Positions 27,804-36,786 of a stretch of DNA of 64,000 nucleotides are shown piece by piece (positions within the stretch are counted from its first letter, which is position 1; each line of letters opens with the position of its first letter). This stretch comes from Halorussus rarus (GTDB lineage Archaea; Halobacteriota; Halobacteria; Halobacteriales; Haladaptataceae), in assembly GCF_003369835.1 (NCBI RefSeq), contig NZ_QPMJ01000002.1, positions 1,054,001-1,118,000 of the forward strand, written 5' to 3'. The position numbers were made by a program, and so were the translations under genes. The notes under the pieces are model-generated. The model made no database searches and was not told the origin of the DNA. It saw only the letters and a program-made list of their open reading frames with translations.

Positions 27804-28733
27804 ATGGACGAGCGGGCCGCACTGACGCTTCTCGCCGACAGCCTCCCCCACGCGGGCGACGACGCGGCGGTCGTGGACGGGCAGGTCCTGACGACCGACA
27901 TGCTCCACGAGACGACCGACTTCCCCGCGGGGACCACCAGGTACACCGCCGGCTGGCGGTCGGTCGGCGCGTCGCTGTCGGACGTGGCCGCGATGGGCGC
28001 CGCGGCCACCGCCGCTGTCGCGGTCTACGCCGCGCCGGCGTTCGACGAGGCGGACCTCGGAGCGTTCGTCGCGGGCGCCGGCGACGTCTGCGAGGCGGTC
28101 GGCGCGGAGTACGTCGGCGGCGACCTCGACGAGAGCCGGGAGTTCACCGCGGCGACCACCGCGCTCGGCCGGACCGACGACCCCGTGCGCCGGTCGGGCG
28201 CGAGCCCGGGCGAGCGGGTCTGCGTGACCGGAACGCTCGGGCGGACCGCCGCGGCGCTCGCGCTGTTCGAGCGCGGCGGGAGGGAGTCGGGGAGCGGCGA
28301 CGCAGAACGAGACGACGCCGGACGCGACGACGTCGAGCGCGCCAACGACCTGTTCCGGTTCGAGCCCAGGGTCGCGGCGGGCCGGGCGATAGCGCCCAGC
28401 GCCACCGCGATGATGGACTCCAGCGACGGGCTCGCGCGGTCGCTCCACCAGCTCGCCGAGGCCGGCGACTGCGGGTTCTCGGTGGCGTGGGACGCGCTCC
28501 CCGTCGACGACGCGGTCCGCGAGCTGGCAGCGGACGAGTCGGAGCTACGGGAGTACGCGCTGTTCTTCGGCGAGGACTTCGAGCTCGTGTTCACGGTTCC
28601 GGAGAGCGAGTTGACCGCGGTCCGGGAGGCGTCGCCGACGCCCATCTCCGAAATCGGCGAGGTCACCGAGTCCGGCGTCGAGATGGACGGCGAGCCGCTG
28701 CCCGACCAGGGGTACACGCACGGCGGGGCGTAG
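27804..28733 (+). CDS. thiL: Thiamine-monophosphate kinase
   Basis: 309 aa. ThiL phosphorylates TMP to TPP, the cofactor. Metal/ATP sites are visible: HAGDDAAVV, TTDMLHETTDF, SVGASLSDVAAMGA, VGGDLDES and MMDSSDGLARSL. The C-terminal FFGEDFELVFTV is the ThiL lid motif. The start MDERAALTLLADSL at 27804 matches homolog length; the open frame upstream is a shadow of the HalOD1 gene. An acidic low-complexity insert (DAERDDAGRDDVERAND) near residue 180 is a halophilic expansion. Confidence 0.95.
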   Translation: MDERAALTLLADSLPHAGDDAAVVDGQVLTTDMLHETTDFPAGTTRYTAGWRSVGASLSDVAAMGAAATAAVAVYAAPAFDEADLGAFVAGAGDVCEAVGAEYVGGDLDESREFTAATTALGRTDDPVRRSGASPGERVCVTGTLGRTAAALALFERGGRESGSGDAERDDAGRDDVERANDLFRFEPRVAAGRAIAPSATAMMDSSDGLARSLHQLAEAGDCGFSVAWDALPVDDAVRELAADESELREYALFFGEDFELVFTVPESELTAVREASPTPISEIGEVTESGVEMDGEPLPDQGYTHGGA

Positions 28734-28760
28734 CGCAGAGAGCCCCGAGAGAAAGAGCGA

Positions 28761-29876
28761 TCACGCGATTATCTCGATGGGGACCGGCGTGAAGCAGAGC
28801 ACGCCCAGCACGAAGGTCAGGATGCCGACCGCCTTCCGGGCCGGGTCGAGCCCCTCGTCGTCGATGGGGTTGGCCGGGCCGACGTAGGCGACGTACGTCG
28901 CCAGCAGGCCCCAGAACACCCACAGCACCGAGGCGTTGCTCACGTTCTCGACGTAGAAGACGTAGGCCGCCAGGCCGAACAGCGCGACCGGGACCAGCGC
29001 GGCGACCCGCTCCTGCTGCTCGCCCAGGATGGCCCGGACGATGTGGCCGCCGTCGAGTTGGCCGACCGGGATGAGGTTGAGGAACGTGATGAACATCCCG
29101 ACCCAGCCGCCGATGACGACCGGGTTGATTGCCTTCCCCGGGCCGTAGCTGGTCGGCTCGCCGACGGCCCACGCGATGAGCTGCAGCAGGGGCGGGTAGC
29201 CGAACTCGACCTGTATCGTGTTCGGGCTGTTCATCATCCGCATCGGGACCTGTTCGGGCTGGAGCGACAGGCCGATGGCGGTGACGACGATCGTCGCCAC
29301 AAGCCCCGCCAGCGGGCCCGCGACGCCGATGTCGAACAGCGCCTCCCGGTCGGGCATCTGGCCCTTCATCCGGATGACCGCACCCATGGTCCCGATGAGC
29401 GACGGCATCGGGATGAAGTACGGCAGCGTGGCGTCGACGCCGTGGTACCGGGTCATCACGTAGTGGCCGAGCTCGTGGGTGAGCAGCACGCCCAGGACCG
29501 CCGCGGTGAACGGCCACGCCTGGAGGACCGCCAGCGGGTCGGCCATGGCGTCGATGTGGTACCACGCGGCGCCGGCGTACAGCGTCGAGATCACCGTCAG
29601 GACGAAGAGGACGACGTTGGTCCACGGGATGCCGTCGAGGCTGTTGTCGGCGGGTTCGGCCACGAGGACGTACTCGCCGGTTTCGGTCGTCAGCTGCACC
29701 TCGTAGCCGTGCTCGCGGAACAGCGGCCACGCGGCCTCGAGCAGTCGTTCGCGGGGCACCCGGGGTTCGCCGTAGTAGACGAGCCGGTCGCCGTCGCGGC
29801 GGGCCTCGTACACCCGGAAGACGCCGTTTAAGCGTTCGAGCGATGGACCGTCGGCGGGCGGGTCGGTCGAACCCAT
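28761..29876 (-). CDS. Site-2 protease-type M50 intramembrane metalloprotease
   Basis: 371 aa. The N-terminal 80 residues form a soluble domain (FRVYEARRDGDRLVYYGEP). Membrane core: zinc motif LLTHELGHYV near residue 135 and the second ligand segment IPVGQLDGGHIVRA near 265, giving H-E-x-x-H and the Asp. About six to seven membrane segments. Such proteases release membrane-tethered regulators or clear signal peptides; the substrate is unknown here. Convergent with thiL (27 nt between stops). A GGTTTATC box lies upstream near 29904. Confidence 0.93.
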   Translation of the reverse strand: MGSTDPPADGPSLERLNGVFRVYEARRDGDRLVYYGEPRVPRERLLEAAWPLFREHGYEVQLTTETGEYVLVAEPADNSLDGIPWTNVVLFVLTVISTLYAGAAWYHIDAMADPLAVLQAWPFTAAVLGVLLTHELGHYVMTRYHGVDATLPYFIPMPSLIGTMGAVIRMKGQMPDREALFDIGVAGPLAGLVATIVVTAIGLSLQPEQVPMRMMNSPNTIQVEFGYPPLLQLIAWAVGEPTSYGPGKAINPVVIGGWVGMFITFLNLIPVGQLDGGHIVRAILGEQQERVAALVPVALFGLAAYVFYVENVSNASVLWVFWGLLATYVAYVGPANPIDDEGLDPARKAVGILTFVLGVLCFTPVPIEIIA

Positions 29877-30025
29877 TCACGTCGCGATACGGTGCGGGTG
29901 CTGATAAACCCCCGGACGGAGCGGTGGCGGCGACCCCGGTTCGGCGCGCCGAACGGTCGGTTCAGCGCAAAGACTGAAAGGTTCGGGCGCGTAGCCGTCT
30001 GGTATGAGTACGGGTGAGCGCGCGC

Positions 30026-30631
30026 ATGGCGGAGTGTGACTACTGCGGCGCCTCGTTCGACGACGAGGACGCGTACGTGAGACACCTCGGCGACGAGCAC
30101 GCCGACGACCTCGGCCCGATAGAGAGCCGCCGGGTCGCCGAGCTGGAGTCCGACGGCGGCGGCCGCGACGCCGTGGTGTACGGCGTCGGCCTGGGCGCGC
30201 TCGCGCTCGGCGGACTGCTGGCGTACCTGCTGTTCTTCTCGGGCGGCGCCGGCACCACCGGCTCGAACGGAGGCGGCGGCCCCACCGACGTGGGGTCGGT
30301 CCACTACCACGGGACCATCGACGCGACCGTCGGCGGCCAGCGGCTCGACTTCAGCCAGCAGCGGTTCCAGCTCCAGGACCGGGCCTTCCACTTCGAGAAC
30401 GGGAACGGCGAGCGGTGGCACGTCCACGCCAAGGGGGTGACGCTGGCCTACGCGATGCAGACGCTCGGCGTCGACGTGACGAACGACACCGTCGCCTACG
30501 ACGGAACGACCTACGGCGACGACCCCGGCGAGTCGGTGACGGTGACGGTGAACGGCGAATCTGTGACGCCCGCGGAGTACGTCCTCCAGCAGGGCGACAG
30601 CGTCCGCATCGCGGCGAACGCCTCGGGCTGA
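30026..30631 (+). CDS. C2H2 zinc finger/membrane protein of unknown function
   Basis: 201 aa from the ATG at 30026. The first 30 residues are a C2H2 finger (CDYCGASFDDEDAYVRHLGDEH in family terms: CDYCGASF, then H and H 12 and 5 residues later), followed by a membrane segment at about 60-80 (VVYGVGLGALALGGLLAYLL) and a Gly/Thr linker. The outer domain has a histidine-rich pattern, HYHGTIDATVGG ... FHFENGNGERWHVHAKG. This suggests metal binding, probably outside the membrane. Two other possible starts exist: a GTG at 30014 in frame, and an ATG at 30004 that opens only an 11-codon reading frame. Confidence 0.78.
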   Translation: MAECDYCGASFDDEDAYVRHLGDEHADDLGPIESRRVAELESDGGGRDAVVYGVGLGALALGGLLAYLLFFSGGAGTTGSNGGGGPTDVGSVHYHGTIDATVGGQRLDFSQQRFQLQDRAFHFENGNGERWHVHAKGVTLAYAMQTLGVDVTNDTVAYDGTTYGDDPGESVTVTVNGESVTPAEYVLQQGDSVRIAANASG

Positions 30632-30685
30632 CCGGAACGGCGAAGCGAGTCTGACCGCGGTGCAGTCGTGCGGTGGGCGGCGGCG

Positions 30686-31480
30686 CTACTCTACCGGGGC
30701 GGGCGACGGGGGCACCCGGCGCTTGTGCCGGCTGCGCTCGTACATCTCCCGGACGCGCCGGACCTCCTCCTCGGACGCCTCGACCTCGCGAGCGGTCGCC
30801 GCGACCGAGAGCGGGCCGTCGACGTGGAGCGCGAGGACCGAATCCAGGGTGTCGTAGCCGATGCCCAGCTCCTCCTCGTCGGTCTGGCCCGCCCAGAGGC
30901 CCGCTGTCGGGGTCTTCTCGACCAGTTCGTCGGGCACGCCGACGCGGGCGGCCAGCTGGCGGACCTGCTGCTTGTAGAGGTTGCCGATGGGGTGGCAGTC
31001 GACCGCGCCGTCGCCGTACTTGGTGAAGTAGCCGACCTGCGCCTCGGTCCGGTTGCCGGTGCCCAGCACCACCGCACCCTCGTGGTTGGCCACGAGGTAG
31101 TTCAGGACGGCCCGTGTCCTGGCTCGAGCGTTGCCGACCGCGACCTGCGTGTCCTCGGCCTCGGGGAAGGCGTCGAGGAAGGTGTCGACGATGGGGTTGA
31201 TCTCGATGACGTCGTAGGGGATGCCGAGCTCCTGGGCGACCCACTCGGCGTCGCTCATGTTCTCCTCGTCGCTGACCTCGCCGGGCATGACCAGCCCGCG
31301 GAGGTTCTCCTCGCCGATCGCCTCGACCGCGAGGTAGGCGGTGAGCGTGCTGTCGATGCCGCCGGAGAGCCCCAGCACCGCCCGATCCGCGCCTGCGGCG
31401 TCGACCGTGTCGCGGATGAACTCGACGATGTGTTCCCGGCGCGCTTCGAGCTCCGACTCGGAGAATCGCAGGTCTGGCAT
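30686..31480 (-). CDS. nadE: NH3-dependent NAD+ synthetase
   Basis: 264 aa, normal for the ammonia-using form without a glutaminase domain. The ATP PP-loop LGLSGGIDSTLTA, ARARTRAVLNYLVAN, GTGNRTEAQVGYFTKYGDGA and the C-terminal KTPTAGLWAGQTDEEELG are the family signatures. It makes NAD from deamido-NAD in the cytoplasm. It is the last chromosomal gene before the tRNA-Gly and faces the preceding gene convergently. Confidence 0.97.
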   Translation of the reverse strand: MPDLRFSESELEARREHIVEFIRDTVDAAGADRAVLGLSGGIDSTLTAYLAVEAIGEENLRGLVMPGEVSDEENMSDAEWVAQELGIPYDVIEINPIVDTFLDAFPEAEDTQVAVGNARARTRAVLNYLVANHEGAVVLGTGNRTEAQVGYFTKYGDGAVDCHPIGNLYKQQVRQLAARVGVPDELVEKTPTAGLWAGQTDEEELGIGYDTLDSVLALHVDGPLSVAATAREVEASEEEVRRVREMYERSRHKRRVPPSPAPVE

Positions 31481-31632
31481 GGGCGACGATAGACCCGGCG
31501 TCGACTAAAAGACGCTGGTGAGCCGGAATTTCTGGACGATTGGCCAGGTTTCCGCGGGGAGACCGGCGGGCGGAAGCGCTACGTTCAAGTGGCGGGCGGG
31601 CGAACGGTTCGGACGTAGCGCGCCGGTGGTGA

Positions 31633-31651
31633 GCAAATCCGCAGGATTTGC
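31633..31651. repeat. Short inverted repeat upstream of tRNA-Gly
   Basis: GCAAATCC, loop GCA, GGATTTGC: an 8-bp stem just before the tRNA gene. Similar small hairpins next to AACGAGCGAAGTGAGTGAG-like text are common in haloarchaeal intergenic DNA. An 11-nt copy of the tRNA 5' end (GCGCCGGTGGT) also lies at 31620-31630. Confidence 0.5.
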
Positions 31652-31682
31652 GAGCCTCGGCACGAACGAGCGAAGTGAGTGA

Positions 31683-31753
31683 GCGCCGGTGGTCTAGTGG
31701 TAGGACATGAGCTTCCCAAGCTCATAGCCCGGGTTCAATTCCCGGCCGGCGCA
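31683..31753 (+). tRNA. tRNA-Gly (anticodon CCC)
   Basis: 71-nt cloverleaf. Acceptor GCGCCGG pairs with CCGGCGC at 31746-31752, discriminator A at 31753; D-arm GGTCTAGTGGTAGGAC; anticodon stem TGAGC/GCTCA with loop TTCCCAA giving CCC; T-arm GCCCGGGTTCAATTCCCGG region with the TTCAA loop start. No intron and no encoded CCA. The tRNA is intact after insertion of the island because the attachment sequence restores its 3' end. Confidence 0.96.
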
Positions 31754-31758
31754 CTCCA
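31733..31758. repeat. attL: tRNA-Gly 3' end plus five flanking bases
   Basis: A 26-bp sequence starting GTTCAATTCCCGGCC and ending GCACTCCA. It covers the T-arm and acceptor 3' strand of the tRNA and runs five bases past it. The same 26 bp recur at 59556-59581 with one mismatch (G to A at position 17). Confidence 0.92.
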
Positions 31759-31938
31759 CACGGCTTCTCCCGCTGGTTTTCCGGGTTCTCAGGAAATCGT
31801 CCATGATCCGAATCGAAGCTTACAATCCGGGTGGCCAAATCGGACCCCGACGCCGTCCCCGAGATTTAAAACGTTTCAGGCTTACTAGCACTAGAGACAG
31901 CCCGACCACGTTTTTCGTGACCCGGGAGGTGAAAGCTC

Positions 31939-33040
31939 ATGGTGCATAGTCGTGACCAAATCGAAGATATCGTCGTCATCCCTGAATCTACGGAACACTA
32001 CTTAAACCAGAGACAGTTGGAGGACTACCGTGATCATCGTGTCCAGCTCATCAAGTGGCTGTGCCATCTGGGAAAAGACCCGGAGAAAGCCGAGGGGTAT
32101 GCCTATGATACGGCCCGGCAACGCGCATACAAGATCGACCGGTTCCTTCGCTGGCTCTGGGACCACGTACACATTACACGCGACCATCGACCACGCAGAC
32201 ACCTACACCAAAGAGCTGGTCTACGAGGATCACTCGGAGACCTACAAAGCAGGCATCCAGAAGGCCATCAAAACCCTGTTCAAGTATTTGAACCACGAAA
32301 AGGGTCGAAAGATCGACTGGGAACCCGAGATTAAGTTCACCAACGGCGGTTCACAGACACACCAAGTCAGAGACTTCCTTACCGAAGATGAACGCCGGCA
32401 AATCAAATAGGCCGTCCTCGAACACGGCTCGATACCTCACTATAACAGCGTCGAACCCCGTGAACGCGACCAGTGGAAGGCCTACCTCGCACAACGCTTC
32501 GAGAAACCCAAGGACAAGGTGACCAAGGATGATTGGAAGAAGGCGAACGGCTGGAAGTACACCTCGATTGTCTACGCCTCGATGGATGCTGGATTCCGAC
32601 CGAAGGAAGTAGGACGCGCGAAGGTGAGCTGGCTTGACCTCGAAAACAATCTCTTCCGCATCCCGAAGGAGGAGTCCACCAAGAACCATGAGAACTGGCA
32701 CGTCGCGATGAGCGAACGAACCGCCAATATACTACGGAAATGGCTGTCCGAACGCGAAAACCACCAGAAATACCGAGATACGGACGCTCTCTGGCTCACA
32801 CGGTATAGTAATCCCTACGGCTCCGAAGCACTCAACCGCCTACTCCAGAAGCTCTGCGAAAAAGCCGGTATCCCAACCAAAAACGGGGATATCTCGTGGT
32901 ACAGTATTCGGCACAGCGTCGGGACACAAATGAGCCGGGACCAAGGACCCGCCGCAGTCCAACAACAACTACGCCAACGCTCGAAAGAGATGGCGGTCAG
33001 ATATGACCAGGCACCGATCGAAGACCGGCAAGAAACGTAA
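31939..33040 (+). pseudogene. Tyrosine recombinase/integrase, broken by frameshift and stop
   Basis: A Shine-Dalgarno sequence (GGGAGGTG) precedes ATG 31939. The first 75 or so residues (MVHSRDQIEDIVVIPES ... RAYKIDRFLRWLWD) run in one frame; the core-binding domain continues in another frame (IDHADTYTKELVYEDHSETY), so one frameshift lies at about 32160-32190. An in-frame TAG at 32408-32410 then interrupts before AVLEHGSIPHYNSVEPRERD. The catalytic part is otherwise intact: MDAGFRPKEVGRAKV (first Arg), WYSIRHSVGT (second Arg; Tyr replaces the usual His in HxxR) and MAVRYDQAP with the Tyr nucleophile. It matches haloarchaeal tRNA-site integrases. Two lesions imply loss of activity, so the island may be fixed. 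Confidence 0.85.
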
Positions 33041-33376
33041 ACAAGTGGGATTAAAACTCTTCTCTGCGTCAATGTCTAGTTTTCCTTCTCGGCTGGTGCG
33101 TCCATCGAGCACCTAATGCGTTTGTTGGAAATATAATAATGGAAGAATAACGCAAGACACTGGCAGACGCTGTGTCACCTACCCATCCTGTAACGAACGA
33201 GATTATATCCGGATTTCAAGTGTAGATGGCTTTTTGCTGTAGTTTTAGGATGAAAATTGGAACTATACCCCCATTCTATAAATCAACCTGCCCATGCAGT
33301 AGTGCTTTAGCTAAGCAATATAATATTCGATTTTATTTAAGGTAACCCTTATACTATCGCTACCTCACTATCCTCT
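33041..33376. other. AT-rich spacer after integrase
   Basis: 336 nt with no convincing gene. It is among the AT-richest stretches of the window. Near 33330-33350 a GATTTTATTTAAGG-type stretch could serve as a promoter for the ORF at 33377. Confidence 0.4.
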
Positions 33377-33604
33377 ATGGACGTAGAGAGTCAGGGGGTC
33401 TCTCTCCACGCCGAGAACGTGGGCGGCATCGACGAGACCGACGTGGAGCTGTCACCAGGGGTCACCGTCCTCGCGGGGCGGAACGCAACGAACCGGACCT
33501 CGTTCCTGCAGGCGGTCATGACCGCGATGGGTAGCGACGAGACGACCCTGAAGGGCGACGCCGAGGCGCTCGACGACGAGTACGACCGCGTCACCGAGAT
33601 CTGA
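33377..33604 (+). pseudogene. N-terminal fragment of archaeal SMC-like ATPase (ArcSMC type)
   Basis: 75 aa ORF. VSLHAENVGGIDETDVELSPGVTVLAGRNA followed by NRTSFLQAVMTAMGS (both within one N-terminal domain; pieces AENVGGIDETDVEL and TVLAGRNATNRTSFLQAV) matches the start of the archaea-specific SMC-related proteins of haloarchaea, with a modified Walker A GRNATNRTS. Such proteins are about 600 residues; here the frame ends after DDEYDRVTEI. It is high GC in an AT-rich context. It probably represents the leftover end of a deleted gene pair (the usual partner, RdfA, is not seen). Confidence 0.72.
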
Positions 33605-33707
33605 CGTCGGGCTCGCGGAATCCTACCGTCACGGCTCGCAACCGAAGCCGCCGGACACCCTCATATAGGTGATAGTAAATCAGAGATAAAATCCCTACTG
33701 TTCCTAA

Positions 33708-34655
33708 TCAATCTAGTCGATTAATGTCGGTAAAGATGGCCGTGGCAGTTTCTGAACCTCCGGTACCACGCCCAGAAATGTTCAGGCTACCCGCATGTTC
33801 GGTTTCTAGTTGAACAATATTGCGTGTTCCTGGGACTGCAAGTGCCGAACTCTCTGGCACAAGTCGTGGCCCGATACGAATACTGTCACCAGTGAACTCT
33901 CCTATGAGTCGGACGGTGTTACCATCCTCACGGGCGAGTCCAAGTACACTGCTCGGTATATCTTCAATACCCTCAACCTCTACATCATTACGTGAAAACT
34001 GGCGTTCTCCTTGTGCGAGAACATTGGCGATAATGACGAGTTTTAGTGCAGTATCATTCCCGCTTACCTCAAAAGTTGGATCGGCCTTTGCAACACCGAG
34101 GTCCTGTGCTTCTGCCAGAACGTGTTCGTATCCTAACCCCTCTGCAGCCATCCGTGAGAGGATGAAATTAGTCGTACCATTGAGGACTCCTTGAACGGCA
34201 TTGATGTTTTCTGGACCAAGGTTGTTAATGGTCGAAAGAACGGGTATCGCACCGCCGACGGTCGCCTCAAATAGCACGTTTCCTGTGCTTTCGCGTTCTA
34301 GAGCCCGAAGGTCTCCATATCGTTCAGCAACAGGACCCTTGTTTGCCAACACGACGTGTCGCCCGCGCTCAAGCGCTGTTCGAGTATGCGTAAATCCAGG
34401 TTCAGCGTCACCAAGTGTGGTCGGAGTTGCCTCAATGAGGACATCGTATGATGCTGTCAAGGCATCATCCGGATTAGCAGTACCAACACTCCCCTCACTC
34501 TCTTTTTTGTCAAGAACCGCTTTAGTATCAATTCCGTCAGGGTCAATAGCCGCACTGGTGGAGTCAGCTACAGCTGTAATAGTATGCCCACGTTCGCCAG
34601 CAAGCTCAACGACAGAGCGTCCTACCGCTCCCATACCAAAGACTGCTAAACGCAT
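33708..34655 (-). CDS. hom: Homoserine dehydrogenase
   Basis: 315 aa, a normal archaeal length without aspartokinase. NAD(P) site FGMGAVGRSVVELAGE at the N-terminus, conserved ANKGPVAERYGDL, catalytic-region pieces GVLNGTTNFILSRMA and KADPTFEVSGNDTALKL (Asp and Lys). It reduces aspartate semialdehyde to homoserine on the route to threonine and methionine. It overlaps the ACT-domain gene by 1 nt (TAATG), so the two are one operon. GC and codon use are lower than in the flanking chromosome, suggesting transfer. A second, chromosomal copy is likely elsewhere. Confidence 0.93.
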   Translation of the reverse strand: MRLAVFGMGAVGRSVVELAGERGHTITAVADSTSAAIDPDGIDTKAVLDKKESEGSVGTANPDDALTASYDVLIEATPTTLGDAEPGFTHTRTALERGRHVVLANKGPVAERYGDLRALERESTGNVLFEATVGGAIPVLSTINNLGPENINAVQGVLNGTTNFILSRMAAEGLGYEHVLAEAQDLGVAKADPTFEVSGNDTALKLVIIANVLAQGERQFSRNDVEVEGIEDIPSSVLGLAREDGNTVRLIGEFTGDSIRIGPRLVPESSALAVPGTRNIVQLETEHAGSLNISGRGTGGSETATAIFTDINRLD

Positions 34656-35188
34656 TATGGCTCTCCCTCCATTGTTAGTGGTTCGAAAATGCGGAGATCC
34701 TTATCGGATGCAATGCTTCGGATGGATTCCATGGCAGCGTCCTTCTGACCGGCCGCAATCGCCAATTGCAGACGTGCACTTGATATGTCACCTGTTCCCT
34801 CCGGTGCCGATAATGTGAGATCGGTCACTGTTGCGTTGGTTTCAGTTTGGATACGATTGATGGTATCAGATAGATTGGTGTCAATCAAGTGGCCGGAAAG
34901 GATGACAGTCAGATTCTTACTGTAACGCTCTGCGCCTGCTTGGACGATATTGATATCCGCATCATGTAACGAATCAATAATAGCTTCAAAACGCTCGGGT
35001 GTTGCCTCTATGTCTACCTCAATGGGGATATAGCCACGGGGAGTAACATTACCACGCTCATGAAAGACAGAGAGTAGATTCCCACCGTTGTCGGCGATCG
35101 GTTTAAGCGCTCTCAAGAGCTCTCCTGGTTCATCAACGAGTTCGAGTCGAACAGTATGTGTCTGCACGCCTTCTTTTGAGTCCTTCAT
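34655..35188 (-). CDS. ACT-domain amino-acid-binding protein
   Basis: 177 aa. Two ACT-like halves: LELVDEPGELLRALKPIADNGGNLLSV at residues about 15-41 (split LELVDEPGELLRALKPIA, DNGGNLLSVFHERG), and a second module from LTVILSGHLIDTNLS. ACT domains bind amino acids and usually regulate amino-acid enzymes. It precedes hom with a 1-nt overlap, the arrangement common in haloarchaea, so it probably gives threonine or related feedback control to the dehydrogenase, which lacks its own ACT domain. A GGAGG Shine-Dalgarno lies 14 nt before the start. Confidence 0.9.
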   Translation of the reverse strand: MKDSKEGVQTHTVRLELVDEPGELLRALKPIADNGGNLLSVFHERGNVTPRGYIPIEVDIEATPERFEAIIDSLHDADINIVQAGAERYSKNLTVILSGHLIDTNLSDTINRIQTETNATVTDLTLSAPEGTGDISSARLQLAIAAGQKDAAMESIRSIASDKDLRIFEPLTMEGEP

Positions 35189-35804
35189 TCCTTACTTGCC
35201 TCCTTCAGAATGGATACGATCCTTGATCGAGTTACGAACTACGGTCTATAAGAAACTGTCCTTCGCACAGTTCTTACGATCCAGCAAAGGTCTTGACAAT
35301 GAACTACGAAAAGATGTGGCGGAAATATTAACTGACTTGGCTAATAAATAACTATATAAATAATATAATAAAAATGGTCTGACGATGGATAGATAATATA
35401 TGGGTTGAGTGTACAGATGAATCTCTTCAGGACGATTATAGGGAGAGGGATATAAATCCCCAGTATTGCTTCCGACAAAGGTGAGTACCGCATACCGAAT
35501 CCCTATGGTAAAATAGTTGTCGCAAAATTAATAAGTTAGCGATTGGTAGTGAAAGGATCACTCGCCAGCCTGGAATTTCGGGTTGTCTTTTAGCTTATCA
35601 TGGAGTTCAATTTCGGTATCTTCGTAGCGAGCCTTCTCAATTAGCAGGTTTAGTTCTTCTAAAGGAAATTCACCTGTGGAAGAGTCATCACTATCCGTCT
35701 CATTGGCAGAGAATTAATATTTAATACAGTGGAATCTAGAATTTGGTATTCTAATAAGCTCGGGGGAACAATTATATACCAGAACCATCAATTCTGCTCC
35801 AACG
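35189..35804. other. Eroded AT-rich intergenic stretch with two coding-like scraps
   Basis: 616 nt. On the plus strand about 35220-35351 an open stretch ends SKGLDNELRKDVAEILTDL and a stop; no good start is present. On the minus strand about 35560-35715, a 50-codon fragment has the acidic haloarchaeal style (FPLEELNLLIEKARYEDTE ... HDKLKDNPKFQAGE) directly after an in-frame TAA, with no ATG or GTG. Both look like ends of lost genes. Families not recognised. Confidence 0.45.
35771..35780 (+). promoter_or_regulatory. TATA box for epimerase/dehydrogenase gene
   Basis: ATTATATACC, 25-34 nt before the ATG at 35805. Confidence 0.6.
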
Positions 35805-36701
35805 ATGGCAGCCCAAAATGTCCTAGTGACGGGTCCGTTCGGCGAGGCTGGAGAATCAATTTTCAACTATTTAGCTGATGAGGTAGCGTACAACTTCACC
35901 TACCTCGACCGGAACGACCACCCGGAATACGAAACGCACGTCGCAGACATTACAGACTATGAAGCAATCCGGCCTGCCTTCGACGGCCAAGATGCTGTAA
36001 TCCACCTAGCTGCGCAATCAGATGCCGGCGCGGACTTTGAGGACGTCATCGATCCCAATATCTTCGGGACGTATAATGTTCTCAAGGCGATGAAGGACGC
36101 CAACGTCCCGAAGCTAATATTCGCGTCATCCCAGCGCGTGATGGGGATGTACGAGGACGACCATGCGCCTGAACTATACGAGGAGGACTATCCGAGCGAG
36201 TATGACCACTTCCGGCTAACCCACGAGTCGCTGCCGAAGCCCGATGGCTACTACGGTGCCACGAAGATGTTTGGTGAGCATATCTGCCGAATTCATGCGC
36301 GCCGTGACGCAGACCCACAACAAGTCTACGCCCTCCGTATTTCGAGTGTCCGGACTGCTGAGTACGATCACCCATACGGCGATGCGGAACGTGGCGTCAA
36401 CCGTGGCGAAGAATTTCGCGTTGACGACGACGAGGTCTGGGATCAATCGCAGAAGGGTTCTTGGGAGCGCGGCAGCGAGGAGTACGAGGGGATGGTGAAG
36501 CGACTCAAAGCGACGTGGACCTCCCAGCGCGACTTCGCGCATCTGTTAGAATGTTGCTTGGAGGACGAGGACGTTACCTATGACACCTTCTACGCCGTCA
36601 GCGACAACGACGCACGTTGGTTCGACACCGAGCACGCGAAGGCTGTCCTCGGATACGACCCACAAGACAATGGCGCAGACTGGGACAGTCCGCCCGAGTA
36701 A
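35805..36701 (+). CDS. NAD-dependent epimerase/dehydratase (uronate-dehydrogenase-like)
   Basis: 298 aa extended short-chain dehydrogenase. Rossmann motif TGPFGEAGE (GxxGxxG), Asp at the end of strand 2 in YLDRND (NAD-preferring), HLAAQSDA, active-site ASSQRVMGM and YYGATKMFGE (Y-x3-K). The layout resembles haloarchaeal sugar-acid or uronate dehydrogenases rather than UDP-glucose epimerases. It is divergent from nothing close and convergent with an IclR regulator; RraA-like aldolase and TRAP transporter genes follow, suggesting a role in sugar-acid catabolism. Substrate unproven. Confidence 0.88.
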   Translation: MAAQNVLVTGPFGEAGESIFNYLADEVAYNFTYLDRNDHPEYETHVADITDYEAIRPAFDGQDAVIHLAAQSDAGADFEDVIDPNIFGTYNVLKAMKDANVPKLIFASSQRVMGMYEDDHAPELYEEDYPSEYDHFRLTHESLPKPDGYYGATKMFGEHICRIHARRDADPQQVYALRISSVRTAEYDHPYGDAERGVNRGEEFRVDDDEVWDQSQKGSWERGSEEYEGMVKRLKATWTSQRDFAHLLECCLEDEDVTYDTFYAVSDNDARWFDTEHAKAVLGYDPQDNGADWDSPPE

Positions 36702-36786
36702 ACGCGAGAGATGTGAAAGTGGAGTCGGCGACAAACGGACGACTGCAAATCCGAATTGGTAACGTTCGAGACCGAGCGAAATGGTC

